Origin: an uncultured Roseateles sp.
GTDB lineage: Bacteria > Pseudomonadota > Gammaproteobacteria > Burkholderiales > Burkholderiaceae_C
Assembly: GCF_963422335.1 (NCBI RefSeq)
Contig: NZ_OY729424.1
Coordinates: 682,001-746,000 of the forward strand
Reading direction: 5' to 3'
DNA length: 64,000 nt
In this document: positions 52,413 to 61,837 of the stretch, piece after piece
Numbering within the stretch: position 1 is the first letter of the stretch
Layout of the letters: each line of letters opens with the position of its first letter
The notes under the pieces: model-generated
Told to the model about the DNA's origin: nothing
Databases searched by the model: none
Seen by the model: the letters and a program-made list of their open reading frames with translations, nothing else
Made by a program: the position numbers and the translations under genes

Positions 52413-52886
52413 ATGGCTCTGGACCGTCTGGACACCCAAATCCTCAATCTGCTGCAGGACGACGCCACCCTGCCGATACGCGCGCTGGCCGACCGCGTGC
52501 ACAGCTCGCCCGCCACCTGCCAGCGCCGCATCGCCCAGCTGCGCGCCTCGGGCGTGCTGCTCAAGCAGGTGGCCATCGTCGACCGGCAGCGCGTCGGCCG
52601 GCCGTTGACGGTGTTCGTCTCGGTCGAGCTGGACAAGCAGAACGACGCCCTGCTGCGCCAGTTCGAACAGAAGATGGCGGCCGAAGACCAGGTGATGGCC
52701 TGCTACGAAGTCTCGGGCGAATTCGACTTCCTGCTCATCGTCAGCAGCGCCTCGATGGAGCGCTATCACGCCTTCACGCGCGAGGTCTTCTCGTCGAACA
52801 ACAATGTGCGCAACTTCAAGAGCACCTTCGCGATGCATTGCTCGAAGTTCGAAACCCGGATCGTGCTGGACGAACCTCAGGGCTGA
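52413..52886 (+). CDS. Lrp/AsnC family transcriptional regulator
   Basis: 157 residues from ATG 52413, where the Lrp start pattern LDRLDTQILNLLQDDATLPIRALADRV begins; an ATG at 52383 adds ten unconserved residues. HTH in HSSPATCQRRIAQLRASGVL, then an RAM (amino-acid sensing) domain ending EVSGEFDFLLIVSSASMERYHAF. Divergent from the M20/DpaL-fusion operon, so it probably controls it in response to an amino acid such as diaminopropionate. Confidence 0.9.
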   Translation: MALDRLDTQILNLLQDDATLPIRALADRVHSSPATCQRRIAQLRASGVLLKQVAIVDRQRVGRPLTVFVSVELDKQNDALLRQFEQKMAAEDQVMACYEVSGEFDFLLIVSSASMERYHAFTREVFSSNNNVRNFKSTFAMHCSKFETRIVLDEPQG

Positions 52887-53017
52887 GCCGCATCCCGCTG
52901 CCGCAGCGCCCCGCAACGCCCCAGCAGGTCGATGAGAGCCGGGGCGGCGGGGCTGCTCGAAACCGCCATCCCGCGCTACATTAGCCAGACACCAAATCGG
53001 CAAGGGGTCTCGGCATC

Positions 53018-53377
53018 ATGGACACGCAGCAATGGGTGATGACGGTGGTGGCGTTTCTGCTTGGGTCAGGTCTGGCCTGGCTGGGAGCGCATTGGTGGTT
53101 CGGCCGCCAGCTCAAGGAGTTGGCAGTGAACCGGGAGCGGGTTGACGCCGCTCGCCATCTGGCCAGCCAGCAGGCCGCGCAGGCGCGCAAGCAGATCGAG
53201 ATGCTGCAGCAGGAGATGGCCGAGATGCGCCTGGCCGCCCAGCGGCGCAACCAGCGCGCCGAGGCGCAGGCCCATGCCTCGGGGCCGGCCCCGCTGCCCA
53301 TCTTCGGCGCCACCGGGCCGGGCGAGCTGCCCAGCGATGGCTTCCCCCAGACCCAGATCCTGCCACGCAAGCGCTGA
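53018..53377 (+). CDS. Membrane-anchored coiled-coil small protein, 119 aa
   Basis: An N-terminal membrane segment (about residues 6-26, WVMTVVAFLLGSGLAWLGAHW) is followed by a Lys/Arg/Glu/Gln-rich helix (residues 30-85) of heptad type (AARHLASQQAAQARKQIEML) and a Pro/Gly-rich tail. Function unknown; resembles cytoplasmic-facing anchored scaffold proteins. It precedes the TetR gene by 70 bases, without clear coupling. Confidence 0.7.
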   Translation: MDTQQWVMTVVAFLLGSGLAWLGAHWWFGRQLKELAVNRERVDAARHLASQQAAQARKQIEMLQQEMAEMRLAAQRRNQRAEAQAHASGPAPLPIFGATGPGELPSDGFPQTQILPRKR

Positions 53378-53418
53378 GCATCCCCGCCGGGGCCCGATTC
53401 TGGCCTCAATGACCCCAT

Positions 53419-53440
53419 AAATATGATGGCCATCATATTT
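53419..53440. promoter_or_regulatory. Perfect 22-bp palindrome upstream of the tetR gene (candidate TetR operator)
   Basis: AAATATGATGG (53419-53429) followed directly by its exact reverse complement (53430-53440). It ends seven bases before the tetR ATG. The same palindrome type, AATATGACGA plus complement, lies at 54101-54120 before the SDR gene. Symmetric AT-rich sites beside a TetR gene are classic autoregulatory operators. Confidence 0.8.
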
Positions 53441-53447
53441 TGGCATC

Positions 53448-54056
53448 ATGGCGGCCATGGACAAGTCACCCACCCGCAAGGAGCTCAGCCACGAGCGCAT
53501 TGTCGAAACCGCCGCGCGGGCCATTCGCCGCGCCGGTTTTCAGGGCGTGGGCGTGGCCGACATCATGAAAGAGGCCGGCCTGACCCACGGCGGCTTCTAT
53601 GCCCATTTCGCTTCGCGTGATGCCCTGCTGTGCGAGGCGCTGGAGCGGGCCGGCCAGGACGGCGGTGCCGGGCTGGCCCGGCGCATCGTCAGCCAGCGGT
53701 TGGTCGACGCCAGCGCGCTGCGCCAGCTGGTCGAGGCCTATCTTGCCGACGGCAACTTGGCCGCCACCGAGCACGGCTGTCCAGTGGCGGCCTTGGCCTC
53801 CGAGATGCCGCGCCAGGCGCCCGAGGTGCGCGAGGTCGCGGCACAACGGGTGCGCGGCCTGATTGCCACCGTCGCCAAGGCCCTGCCGGCCGAGGCTGAC
53901 GCCGACAGCGCGGCAGTGATCGCCGCCCAGCTGGTCGGCGCGCTGCAGCTGGCCCGGGCCCTGGGCGACAACGCCCAAGGCCGGGCCCTGCTGGCCGCCA
54001 CCCGCCGCGCGGTGCTGGTGCAGCACGACACCGTTTCCATTACCCCGTCCCACTGA
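53448..54056 (+). CDS. TetR family transcriptional repressor
   Basis: 202 residues. HTH domain in RIVETAARAIRRAGFQGVGVADIMKEAGLTHGGFYAHFASRDALL, the usual TetR N-terminus; C-terminal ligand domain of the YcdC/TetR_C_16-like type with HGCPVAALASEMPRQAPEVREV. It starts at 53448 or at 53457, with no good ribosome site, so a short-leader transcript is possible. The palindrome seven bases before the ATG implies negative autoregulation. It probably represses the SDR-MATE operon. Confidence 0.9.
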   Translation: MAAMDKSPTRKELSHERIVETAARAIRRAGFQGVGVADIMKEAGLTHGGFYAHFASRDALLCEALERAGQDGGAGLARRIVSQRLVDASALRQLVEAYLADGNLAATEHGCPVAALASEMPRQAPEVREVAAQRVRGLIATVAKALPAEADADSAAVIAAQLVGALQLARALGDNAQGRALLAATRRAVLVQHDTVSITPSH

Positions 54057-54100
54057 GCCATGGCCTGGCTCACCGCACTTTTTCGCGGCCTTCGGCCAAA

Positions 54101-54120
54101 AATATGACGATCGTCATATT
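54101..54120. promoter_or_regulatory. Perfect 20-bp palindrome upstream of the SDR-MATE operon (candidate TetR operator)
   Basis: AATATGACGA (54101-54110) and its exact reverse complement (54111-54120). It shares the ATATGA core with the palindrome before tetR (53419-53440). The centre differs (GACGATCGTC here, GATGGCCATC there). The pair of sites strongly suggests one TetR controlling both units. Confidence 0.8.
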
Positions 54121-54156
54121 CAACCTCTCTCCCACACTCTGCAAGAAAGCATCATC

Positions 54157-54864
54157 ATGAAACTCGACAACGCCACCGTTCTGATCACCGGCGCCAACCG
54201 CGGCATCGGCCTGGCCTTCGCCCGCGAAGTGCTCGCCCGCGGTGCCCGCAAGGTCTATGCCGGTGCCCGCGACCCGGCCAGCATCACGCTGCCGGGCGTG
54301 GAAGCGATACGGCTCGACGTCACCAACCCGGAGGACGTGGCCGCCGCCGCGCAGCGGGCCGGCGACGTGACGGTGATCATCAACAACGCCGGCATCGCCA
54401 TCACCGGCGGTTTCCTGGCCGAGGGCGGCATCGAGGCCGCACGCCGGCAGATGGAAACCAACTACTTCGGCCCGCTGCGCCTCAGCCAGGCGTTTGCGCC
54501 GGTGCTGGCGGCCAACGGCGGCGGCGCGATCCTGAACGTGCTGTCGGTCGCCAGCTGGATCAGCTCGCCGCTGCTGGCCACCTACGGCGCCACCAAGTCG
54601 GCCGCCTGGTCTTTGACCAACGGCCTGCGCCACGAGCTGCGCGCCCAGGGCACCCAGGTGCTGGGCATGCATATGGGCTTTGTCGATACCGATCTGACGC
54701 GCGGCTTCGACATGCCCAAGACCACGCCCGAGGACGTGGTGAAGCGCGCACTGGACGCGCTGGAAGACGGTGCCGACGAGGTACTGGCCGACGAGATCAC
54801 CCAGCAGGTCAAGCGCGGCCTGTCGGCCGAGCCTGGCGTCTATCTGCAAGCGCTGGAGCGCTGA
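54157..54864 (+). CDS. Short-chain dehydrogenase/reductase
   Basis: 235 residues. Cofactor motif TGANRGIG, NNAG motif present (IINNAGIA), catalytic Ser in VLSVASW, Tyr/Lys in YGATK. Classical SDR of the type found with efflux genes under TetR control in many proteobacteria. The substrate is probably the inducing aldehyde, quinone or other toxicant, unproven. It is followed by the MATE gene after four bases. Confidence 0.9.
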   Translation: MKLDNATVLITGANRGIGLAFAREVLARGARKVYAGARDPASITLPGVEAIRLDVTNPEDVAAAAQRAGDVTVIINNAGIAITGGFLAEGGIEAARRQMETNYFGPLRLSQAFAPVLAANGGGAILNVLSVASWISSPLLATYGATKSAAWSLTNGLRHELRAQGTQVLGMHMGFVDTDLTRGFDMPKTTPEDVVKRALDALEDGADEVLADEITQQVKRGLSAEPGVYLQALER

Positions 54865-54868
54865 AACC

Positions 54869-56239
54869 ATGAGCGCCGCCACCCTGAACCCCGCCGTCAG
54901 CGCGCGCACGCAGCAGATGCTGCAGGCGCCGCTGCTGCCCACGCTGATACGCCTGGCCACGCCCAATGTCATCGGCCTGCTGGCGATGACGGTGGTGATC
55001 GGCTACGACGGCTACATCCTCGGCCGCCTCGGCGCCGATGCGCTGGCCGGCGTGGCCCTGGTGTTCCCGCTGTCGATGCTGATGATGCAGATGTCGGCCG
55101 GCGGCATCGGCGGAGCCACCTCGGCGGCCGTGGCGCGGGCGCTGGGTGGGGGCCGCGGCGATGACGCCAGCCGCCTGGCCCAGCATGCGCTGCTGATCGC
55201 CGTGCTGCTGGCGGCGCTGTTCATGGTGGCGCTGCTGGGCTTGGGGCCCAGGGTCTACTCGGCCATGGGCGGCGCCGGCCCGGCGCTCGATGCCGCGCTG
55301 GCCTACTCGAATGTGCTGTTCGGCGGCGCTCTGGTGATCTGGCTGACCAATGTGCTGGCCTCCGTCGTGCGCGGCGCCGGCAATATGCTGCTGCCCGCGC
55401 TGATGCTGCTGACGATGGCCGCCATCCACCTCCTGCTGTGCCCGCTGCTGGTGTTCGGCTGGGGGCCCGTGCCCAGCCTGGGCGTGGCCGGTGCGGCCAT
55501 CAGCAGCCTGAGCGCCAATGCCCTGACCGCCCTGGTGATGGCCAGCTACCTGCTGCGCCGCGACGGTGCCGTGCGGCTGCGCGGCGTGGCCTGGCGCCTG
55601 CGCCCCGACCTGCTGCGCGACATCCTGCGCGTCGGCCTGCCGGCCTCGCTGAGCCCGGTCATCAGCAATGCCTCGATCGCCGTGGCCACGGCCGTGGTCG
55701 GCACCTACGGCACGGTGGCTCTGGCCGGCTACGGCGTGGCCGCACGGCTGGAATACATCCTGGTGCCGATTGCCTTCGGCTTCGGCACCGCGCTGACCAC
55801 CCTGGTGGCCACCAATATGGGCGCCGGCCAGACCGGCCGCGCGCTGCGCGTGACCTGGCTGGGCGGCGGCCTGGTCGCGGCCATCACCGGCGGCATAGGC
55901 CTGGCGGCGGCCTTGATGCCCGCACTGTGGATGAATCTGTTCACCGCCGACCCGGCCGTGCGCGAGTTCGGCGGCGCCTATCTGAACATCGTCGGCGGCT
56001 GCTACGGCTTCTTCGGCCTGGGCCTGGCGCTGTTCTTTGCCTCGCAGGGCGCGGGCCGCATGTTCTGGCCGCTGGCCGGCAGCATGGCCCGGCTGGTGAT
56101 CGTGGCCATCGGCGGCTGGGCCTGCGTGCAGTGGCTGCACCTGCCGGCCAGCGGTTTTTCCGTCGTCGTCGCGCTGAGCCTGGCCGTCTACGCGGCCACC
56201 ATTGCCGGCGCGATCCGATTGGGCGGTTGGGCCCGCTAG
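54869..56239 (+). CDS. MATE family efflux transporter
   Basis: 456 residues, about 12 membrane spans. N-terminal LATPNVIGLLAMTVVIGYDGYILGRLGADALAGVAL is a MATE motif, repeated in the second half as ISNASIAVATAVVGTYGTVALAGYGVAARLEYI. ATG at 54869, four bases after the SDR stop. Exports cationic drugs or metabolites using Na+ or H+. Together with the SDR it forms a TetR-controlled detoxification operon. Confidence 0.92.
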   Translation: MSAATLNPAVSARTQQMLQAPLLPTLIRLATPNVIGLLAMTVVIGYDGYILGRLGADALAGVALVFPLSMLMMQMSAGGIGGATSAAVARALGGGRGDDASRLAQHALLIAVLLAALFMVALLGLGPRVYSAMGGAGPALDAALAYSNVLFGGALVIWLTNVLASVVRGAGNMLLPALMLLTMAAIHLLLCPLLVFGWGPVPSLGVAGAAISSLSANALTALVMASYLLRRDGAVRLRGVAWRLRPDLLRDILRVGLPASLSPVISNASIAVATAVVGTYGTVALAGYGVAARLEYILVPIAFGFGTALTTLVATNMGAGQTGRALRVTWLGGGLVAAITGGIGLAAALMPALWMNLFTADPAVREFGGAYLNIVGGCYGFFGLGLALFFASQGAGRMFWPLAGSMARLVIVAIGGWACVQWLHLPASGFSVVVALSLAVYAATIAGAIRLGGWAR

Positions 56240-56241
56240 GC

Positions 56242-58878
56242 TCAGATCCTGGCCACCGCCTCGCGCGACCGGCGGTCATCCGAAGCCAGCGGGCTGATCG
56301 CATCGGCCTGGGCAAAGCGGGCCTCGGCACGTTGCTTCAGCTCGCCGGCCTCGGCCTTGCCGGCGGCACTGGCGGCCATCACGCCCAAGGCACGCGCTTC
56401 GTAGATCAGCAGCTGGCGGGGCGGCGTCGGGCCGGTTTCGGCGCCCGCCAGCCGGGCGAAGATGGCCTGGGCCTCGGCGGCCTGCGGGCGGGCTGAAGCC
56501 CTGTTGCCGGCAGCCTGCGCGCATTGGGCCAGTGACATCAGGGCCAGGCCGCGGCGCCGCTGCGCGGTCGCGTCCTTGACCTCGCGCCAGCGCTCGATCA
56601 GCGGCTGCAGCAGGGCGGCGGCGGGCGCGCAGTGGCCGTTGGCCGCCTGCGCGCGGCCCAGGCCGAGGCTGAACAGCGTGCGGCGCGGCTGCCAGGACAC
56701 GTTGCCCGGGTTGTCGCGCAGCAGCTGATCGACCAGACGCCAGGCCTCCGTCATCACCGCCTCGGCAGCCGCCGGGTCATTCTGGCGCACCAGCGCCTCG
56801 CCGAGATTGTGCTGGTCCAGGGCCAGATTCCACTGCCGGCCGGTGTCCGGCGGGTCGCTGATGCGCACCGCCTCGGCAGCGACCTTGACGGCCTCGCGCA
56901 ACCGACTCACCGAGTCATCGAGCTCGTCATGCTTGTCGTAGACGATGGCCTCGCTGCCCAGCAGCATCGAGTGCCTCATCATCACATCGGCGGCCGGGGT
57001 GTCGCGCGCCAGGCCCTCGAACAGCTTGCGCGCCTCGGCGAAGGCCTTCAGTGCCGGCTCGCGCTGGTTCAGATTCGGCAGGTTCTGGGTGTCGTAGGTC
57101 TGGCCGATCTCGCCCATGGCATAGGCCAGCGCGAGGCGCAGCTCGGTATTGTCAGGATGTACCTTGAGCGCCTGGCGCAGAATCGTCTCGGCCTGCTGGA
57201 ACTGCGCCAACGCGTCGGCCGGCCGGCCGGCGCTGCGTGCCAGCTTGGCCAGGGTGCCATGGGCCGTGGCCCGCCAGACCTGGTGCTCGGCCTTGTCGGC
57301 TGGCGTCAGCACGGCAGCATCGAAGGCGCGCAGCGCCGCCTCGGCATGGGTCTTGGCCTCGGCGGTCTTGCCGGTGTTGACGCCGATCACATTGCCCTGG
57401 GCATCGGCCAGCCGAGACAGCGCACTGCCCAACACAGCCTGGGTCTCGCGCGGCTGGCCCGGCTGGGCAGCCAGCTGCTCCAGGTTCTTGGTCGCCTCGG
57501 ACAGCATCGCCTCGCGCACCACCGAGCCGCCGGGCAGATTGCTGATGGCCTGCGCATGCTGGCTGACGATGCTGCGCAGCAGGCCCTGGATCTGCGCCAG
57601 CCGCGCCTCGGCCGACTGCTCGGCCACCCGCGCCGCATGGGCCTGCCAGCTGGTGCCGGCCAGGCCCAGCACCAGGGCCAGCAGGGCCGCGGCGGCACCT
57701 GCGCTGGCCCCTCGATGGCGCTGCACGAACTTGGCCGCCAGATAGGCGGCCGAGGCCGGGCGGGCCGACACCGGCCGGCCGTCCAGATGGGCGCGGATGT
57801 CGGCCGCCAGCGCGTCGACGCTCGTGTAGCGCTGCGCTATGCGCTTGTCCAGCGCCTTCAGCAGGATGTTGTCCAGATCGCCCTGCAGCTGCCGGCGCGT
57901 GTTCAGCCAGGCGGGGTCGGTCACCAGCTCGGGCGAGAGGCTGCTGGGCCGCGTCGGCTCGTCTTCCAGCACGCTGCGCGCGGCCTCCTGGGCGGATGTG
58001 CTGTCTCGCCCGTAGGGCCGCACGCCGGTCAGCATCAGATACAGCAGCACGCCCAGGCTGTAGATGTCGGTGGCCGTGGTCACCGCCTCGCCGCGCACCT
58101 GCTCGGGGCTGGCGTAGTTGGGCGTGAACGGGCGGGCGGCGGCAGAGGTCTGATCGGCGTCATTGCCCTCGCCCATATCCAGCAGCTTGGCGATGCCGAA
58201 GTCCAGCAGCATGACCTGGCCCTCGGGCGTGACCAGCACATTGCCTGGCTTCAGGTCGCGGTGCACCAGCAGGCTGCGGTGGGCATAGGCCACCGCGTCG
58301 GCCAGCTGCAGGAACAGCGCCAGCCGCTGCTGCAGCGTGCGGCCCGCCATGGCAGCGTCCAGCGGCTGGCCGTCGACAAAGGCCATCACGAAGAAGGGTT
58401 GGCCGTCGTCGCTGAGGCCCGCGTCCAGCAGGCCGGCGATATGCGGATGCTGCAGCCGCGCCAGCGCCTGGCGCTCCAGTGCAAAACGCTGCAGCACGGC
58501 GGCCGAGTCCATGCCCCGCTTGAGCAGCTTGATCGCCGCGCGGCCCTCGTACTGCCCATCGGCACGGCGTGCCTCGAACACCTCGCCCATGCCACCGGCG
58601 CCCAGCGGCCGCACGATCTCCCAGTCGCCCAGGCGCTGGCCGGTGCGGGCCGCGCCCTCGGTCATCAATCGCGCTGCGGGGGAGGCCAGAAATGCCGCTT
58701 CGCCAGTGCCGGTGCTGGCGCCATGATGGGCCAGCAGCGACAGCACTTCGGCACGGACGGCGGCTTGCGCTGGCGAACTCGCAACGAAGGCCTCCCGCTC
58801 GGCGGCGGGCAGGGCCAGGGCTTGCTCGAACAGGGTCTTGATTGCGGACCAGTTCGCGGGAGAGCTGTGTTGAGGCAT
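56242..58878 (-). CDS. Serine/threonine protein kinase with transmembrane and TPR-like regions
   Basis: 878 residues. Kinase domain: GAGGMGEV (glycine loop), AIKLLKR (ATP-binding Lys), HRDLKPGN (catalytic Asp) and DFGIAKLLD, with SPEQ for APE. A membrane span near residues 395-413 (AAAALLALVLGLAGTSW) separates it from a C-terminal part of TPR-like repeats (ALAQFQQAETILRQALKVHPDN). An N-terminal roughly 80-residue lead resembles the start seen in Planctomycete and proteobacterial Pkn proteins. Catalytically complete; a signalling kinase. No PP2C phosphatase or sigma factor lies adjacent. Confidence 0.9.
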   Translation of the reverse strand: MPQHSSPANWSAIKTLFEQALALPAAEREAFVASSPAQAAVRAEVLSLLAHHGASTGTGEAAFLASPAARLMTEGAARTGQRLGDWEIVRPLGAGGMGEVFEARRADGQYEGRAAIKLLKRGMDSAAVLQRFALERQALARLQHPHIAGLLDAGLSDDGQPFFVMAFVDGQPLDAAMAGRTLQQRLALFLQLADAVAYAHRSLLVHRDLKPGNVLVTPEGQVMLLDFGIAKLLDMGEGNDADQTSAAARPFTPNYASPEQVRGEAVTTATDIYSLGVLLYLMLTGVRPYGRDSTSAQEAARSVLEDEPTRPSSLSPELVTDPAWLNTRRQLQGDLDNILLKALDKRIAQRYTSVDALAADIRAHLDGRPVSARPASAAYLAAKFVQRHRGASAGAAAALLALVLGLAGTSWQAHAARVAEQSAEARLAQIQGLLRSIVSQHAQAISNLPGGSVVREAMLSEATKNLEQLAAQPGQPRETQAVLGSALSRLADAQGNVIGVNTGKTAEAKTHAEAALRAFDAAVLTPADKAEHQVWRATAHGTLAKLARSAGRPADALAQFQQAETILRQALKVHPDNTELRLALAYAMGEIGQTYDTQNLPNLNQREPALKAFAEARKLFEGLARDTPAADVMMRHSMLLGSEAIVYDKHDELDDSVSRLREAVKVAAEAVRISDPPDTGRQWNLALDQHNLGEALVRQNDPAAAEAVMTEAWRLVDQLLRDNPGNVSWQPRRTLFSLGLGRAQAANGHCAPAAALLQPLIERWREVKDATAQRRRGLALMSLAQCAQAAGNRASARPQAAEAQAIFARLAGAETGPTPPRQLLIYEARALGVMAASAAGKAEAGELKQRAEARFAQADAISPLASDDRRSREAVARI

Positions 58879-58928
58879 CCGCCGATTGTCGGGCGGCGTC
58901 TTCCCGAGGCAATTGGCGTAAGCCCAGC

Positions 58929-59816
58929 CTAGACCGCCCAGCGCAAGGCATGAGCCGCGGGCAAGGCCTCGGCAACGGCCACCTCACGGACCGGCTGCTG
59001 CAGCACCCGGTCCAGGATGCGCTCCTCCAGCGCCGCAAACGCCGCCTGGCCGCGCGAACGCGGATGCGGCAGATGCACGGGCTCGTCGAGGCTGATGCGT
59101 TGGTTTTCGATCAGCAGCACGCGATCGGCCAGGGCCACGGCCTCGGCCACGTCGTGCGTCACCAGCAGGGCAGTGAAGCGGTGGCGGCGCCACAGCTGCT
59201 CGATCAGGCGCTGCATCTCGATGCGGGTCAGCGCGTCCAGCGCGCCCAGCGGCTCGTCCAGCAGCAGCAGCCGCGGCGCATGGACCAGCGCACGCGCCAG
59301 GGCGACACGCTGGCGCTGACCGCCGGACAGCACGGCCGGCCAGTCGTGGGCGCGGTCTTCCAGGCCCACCTGGGCCAGAGCCTCGCGGGCGCGGTCCTTG
59401 GCGTCCGGGCCGGCCAGGCCCAGCGCGATATTGTCGAGCACGCGCTTCCAGGGCAGGAGGCGGGCGTCCTGGAACATGAAGCGGGTGGTGCTGCGCACAT
59501 CGCTGTCCGCCACGCCATCGAGCCTGATCTGGCCGGCATCGCTGGCATCCAGCCCGGCGATCAGCCGCAGCAGGGTGCTCTTGCCGCAGCCGCTGCGGCC
59601 GACGATGGCCACGAACTCGCCCGGCGCCACGCTCAGGTCCAGCGCCTGGAGCACGCTGCGGCCGGCAAAGGCCTTGCCCAGGCCCTCGATCTGCAACGCC
59701 ACGCCAGCGGGCGGGAGCGAGGTGCGGGCGACGACGGCCGGGCGCTCGACGCGCAGCGCGCGCGGCACCGGCGCCGAGGCCCCCAGATTCAGGACATCCA
59801 GTTCGGTGGTGTGCAT
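58929..59816 (-). CDS. ssuB: Aliphatic sulfonate ABC transporter ATP-binding protein SsuB
   Basis: 295 residues from the ATG at 59816, which has AGGAGGAGC upstream. Walker A GRSGCGKST, then RFMFQDARLLPW (SsuB-type Q-loop), LSGGQRQRVALARAL, and LLLLDEPLGALD. SsuB energises sulfonate uptake with SsuC and SsuA. The N-terminal 40 residues before the ATPase core are unlike E. coli SsuB and may be a local extension. The C-terminus is short. Confidence 0.93.
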   Translation of the reverse strand: MHTTELDVLNLGASAPVPRALRVERPAVVARTSLPPAGVALQIEGLGKAFAGRSVLQALDLSVAPGEFVAIVGRSGCGKSTLLRLIAGLDASDAGQIRLDGVADSDVRSTTRFMFQDARLLPWKRVLDNIALGLAGPDAKDRAREALAQVGLEDRAHDWPAVLSGGQRQRVALARALVHAPRLLLLDEPLGALDALTRIEMQRLIEQLWRRHRFTALLVTHDVAEAVALADRVLLIENQRISLDEPVHLPHPRSRGQAAFAALEERILDRVLQQPVREVAVAEALPAAHALRWAV

Positions 59817-59827
59817 GAAGCTCCTCC

Positions 59828-60610
59828 TCATGATTGCGGCTGATAGCCGGGGTGCCAGCGCAGCCAGCCGCGCTCCAGGCCCCGCGCCAGCAGATCGGCC
59901 AGCTTGCCCAGCAGGGCGTAGAGCAGGATGCCCAGCAACACCACATCGGTCTGCAGGAACTCGCGCGCATTCATCGTCATGTAGCCGATGCCGGCCTGGG
60001 CCGACACCGTCTCGGCGACGATCAGGATCACCCACATCAGGCCCAGCGAGAAACGCACGCCGACGAGTATCGAGGCCGTGGCGCCAGGCAGGATGACCTG
60101 GCGGTAGAGCTGCCAGCCGCTCAGGCCATAGCTGCGCGCCATCTCGATCAGGCCCTTGTCGACCGAACGTATGCCGTGGAAGGTGTTCAGGTAGATCGGG
60201 AAGAACACGCCCAGCGAGACCAGGAACAGCTTGGCCGATTCGTCGATGCCAAACCACAGGATGACCAGCGGAATCAGGGCCAGCGGCGGCACATTGCGCA
60301 CCATCTGCAGAGTCGAATCGAGCAGGGTCTCGGCCCATTTGACCGAGCCGGTCAGCAGGCCCAGGGCCAGCGCCAGGCTGCCACCGACGACGAAGCCGGA
60401 AATGGCACGCCCCGCGCTGACCGCCACATGGCGCCACAGCTCGCCCGAGGCCGACAGGCCCCAGGCAGCCTTCAGCACCGCCCAGGGCTCGGGCAGCACG
60501 CGGGTGGACAGCCAGCCACCCTGCGACAGCGTCTGCCAGACAGCGACAATCAGCACCGGCACCAGCCAGGGCAGGGCGCGCTGGCGCCAGCGTGCGGAAT
60601 TTGATGACAT
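59828..60610 (-). CDS. ssuC: Aliphatic sulfonate ABC transporter permease SsuC
   Basis: 260 residues, about six spans. EAA loop: LIEMARSYGLSGWQLYRQVILPGA. Start at 60610 (MSSNSARWRQRALPW). SsuC-type stretches are VPPLALIPLVILWFGIDESAK and LGLMWVILIVAETVSAQAGIGYM. It follows SsuD by 17 bases and precedes SsuB by 11. Confidence 0.93.
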   Translation of the reverse strand: MSSNSARWRQRALPWLVPVLIVAVWQTLSQGGWLSTRVLPEPWAVLKAAWGLSASGELWRHVAVSAGRAISGFVVGGSLALALGLLTGSVKWAETLLDSTLQMVRNVPPLALIPLVILWFGIDESAKLFLVSLGVFFPIYLNTFHGIRSVDKGLIEMARSYGLSGWQLYRQVILPGATASILVGVRFSLGLMWVILIVAETVSAQAGIGYMTMNAREFLQTDVVLLGILLYALLGKLADLLARGLERGWLRWHPGYQPQS

Positions 60611-60627
60611 GACCGGGGCTCCCTGTT

Positions 60628-61806
60628 TCAGCTGGCGGCCAGGGCCTTGGCCGGCGGCGCATAGTTGTTGGCGACGATCTCGCCGAACGGGCCGGTGAGC
60701 GCCGGGCTCCGCAGCTTGTCGCGCAGGTCCAGCGGCAGCAGCGGGAACACCAGCTCGGCAAAGCGGTGGGCCTCGTCCAGATGCGGATAGCCGGACAGCA
60801 CGAAGTACTCCAGGCCCAGGGCCGCGTACTCCTTGATGCGGTCGGCCACCTGCTGCGGGTCGCCAACCAGGGCCGTGCCAGCGCCACCGCGCACCAGGCC
60901 GACGCCGGCCCACAGATTGGGCGCAATCTCCAGCCCCTCGCGGATGTTGTGCTTGTTGTACTTGCCCTTGTTCAGCTCGGCCATGCGGCGCTGGCCGACC
61001 GAGTCCATCTGCGCGAACTTCTTCTGCGCCGCCTCGACGGTGGCCTCGTCCAGATGCGAGACCAGCTCCTCGGCCGCGGCCCAGGCCTTTTCCTCCGTCT
61101 CGCGCACGATCACATGCAGGCGGATGCCGAAGCTCAAGGTCCGGCCGTACTTGGCGGCGCGCTGCCTGATGTCGGCCACCTTGGCGGCCACCGCCGGCAG
61201 CGGCTCGCCCCAGGTCAGGTAGGTGTCCAGCTGCTGGGCGGCCAGCTCGTGGGCCTCGTCCGACGAGCCGCCGAAGAACAGCGGCGGATAGGGCTTGCCG
61301 ACCGGCGGGTAGAGCAGCTTGGCGCCCTTGACCTGCAGGTGCTCGCCGTCGAAGTCATAGCTTTGACCGTCATGGCTGCGTGCCAGCAGCTCGCGCCAGA
61401 TGGTCAGGAACTCGGTGGACAGCTCGTAGCGCCGCTCGTGCGGCAGGAACAGTCCATCGCCGGCCAGCTCCTCGGCATCGCCGCCGGTGACCAGGTTCAG
61501 CAGCAGGCGCCCGCCGGACAGCCGGTCCAGCGTGGCGGCCATGCGCGCCGACTGCGCCGGCTGCACCAGGCCAGGCCGCAGCGCGACCAGGAACTTGAGC
61601 CGCCGCGTCGCGTCGATCAGGCTGGCCGCGACGATCCAGGAGTCTTCGCAGCTGCGGCCGGTGGGCAGCAGCACGCCCTCATAGCCCAGGGCATCGGCGG
61701 CTATCGCGATCTGTTTGAAATAGGCCAGGTCGGCGACACGGCCGCCCTTGGAGGTGCCCAGATAGCGCGAGTCGCCATGGGTGGGGATGAACCAGAGAAT
61801 CTTCAT
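60628..61806 (-). CDS. ssuD: Alkanesulfonate monooxygenase SsuD (FMNH2-dependent)
   Basis: 392 residues of the bacterial luciferase-like fold, close to E. coli SsuD (381). Motifs: MKILWFIPTHGDSRYLG, YEGVLLPTGRSCEDSW, FLVALRPGLVQPAQSARMAATLDRLSGGRL and LNLVTGGD, plus YPPLFFGGSSDEAHELAAQ. It cleaves alkanesulfonates to aldehyde plus sulfite with reduced FMN. No SsuE reductase is encoded here, so the flavin must come from elsewhere or lie outside the window. Confidence 0.95.
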   Translation of the reverse strand: MKILWFIPTHGDSRYLGTSKGGRVADLAYFKQIAIAADALGYEGVLLPTGRSCEDSWIVAASLIDATRRLKFLVALRPGLVQPAQSARMAATLDRLSGGRLLLNLVTGGDAEELAGDGLFLPHERRYELSTEFLTIWRELLARSHDGQSYDFDGEHLQVKGAKLLYPPVGKPYPPLFFGGSSDEAHELAAQQLDTYLTWGEPLPAVAAKVADIRQRAAKYGRTLSFGIRLHVIVRETEEKAWAAAEELVSHLDEATVEAAQKKFAQMDSVGQRRMAELNKGKYNKHNIREGLEIAPNLWAGVGLVRGGAGTALVGDPQQVADRIKEYAALGLEYFVLSGYPHLDEAHRFAELVFPLLPLDLRDKLRSPALTGPFGEIVANNYAPPAKALAAS

Positions 61807-61837
61807 GATCGTGTACTCTCAAATGCGCTCGTTGGGG

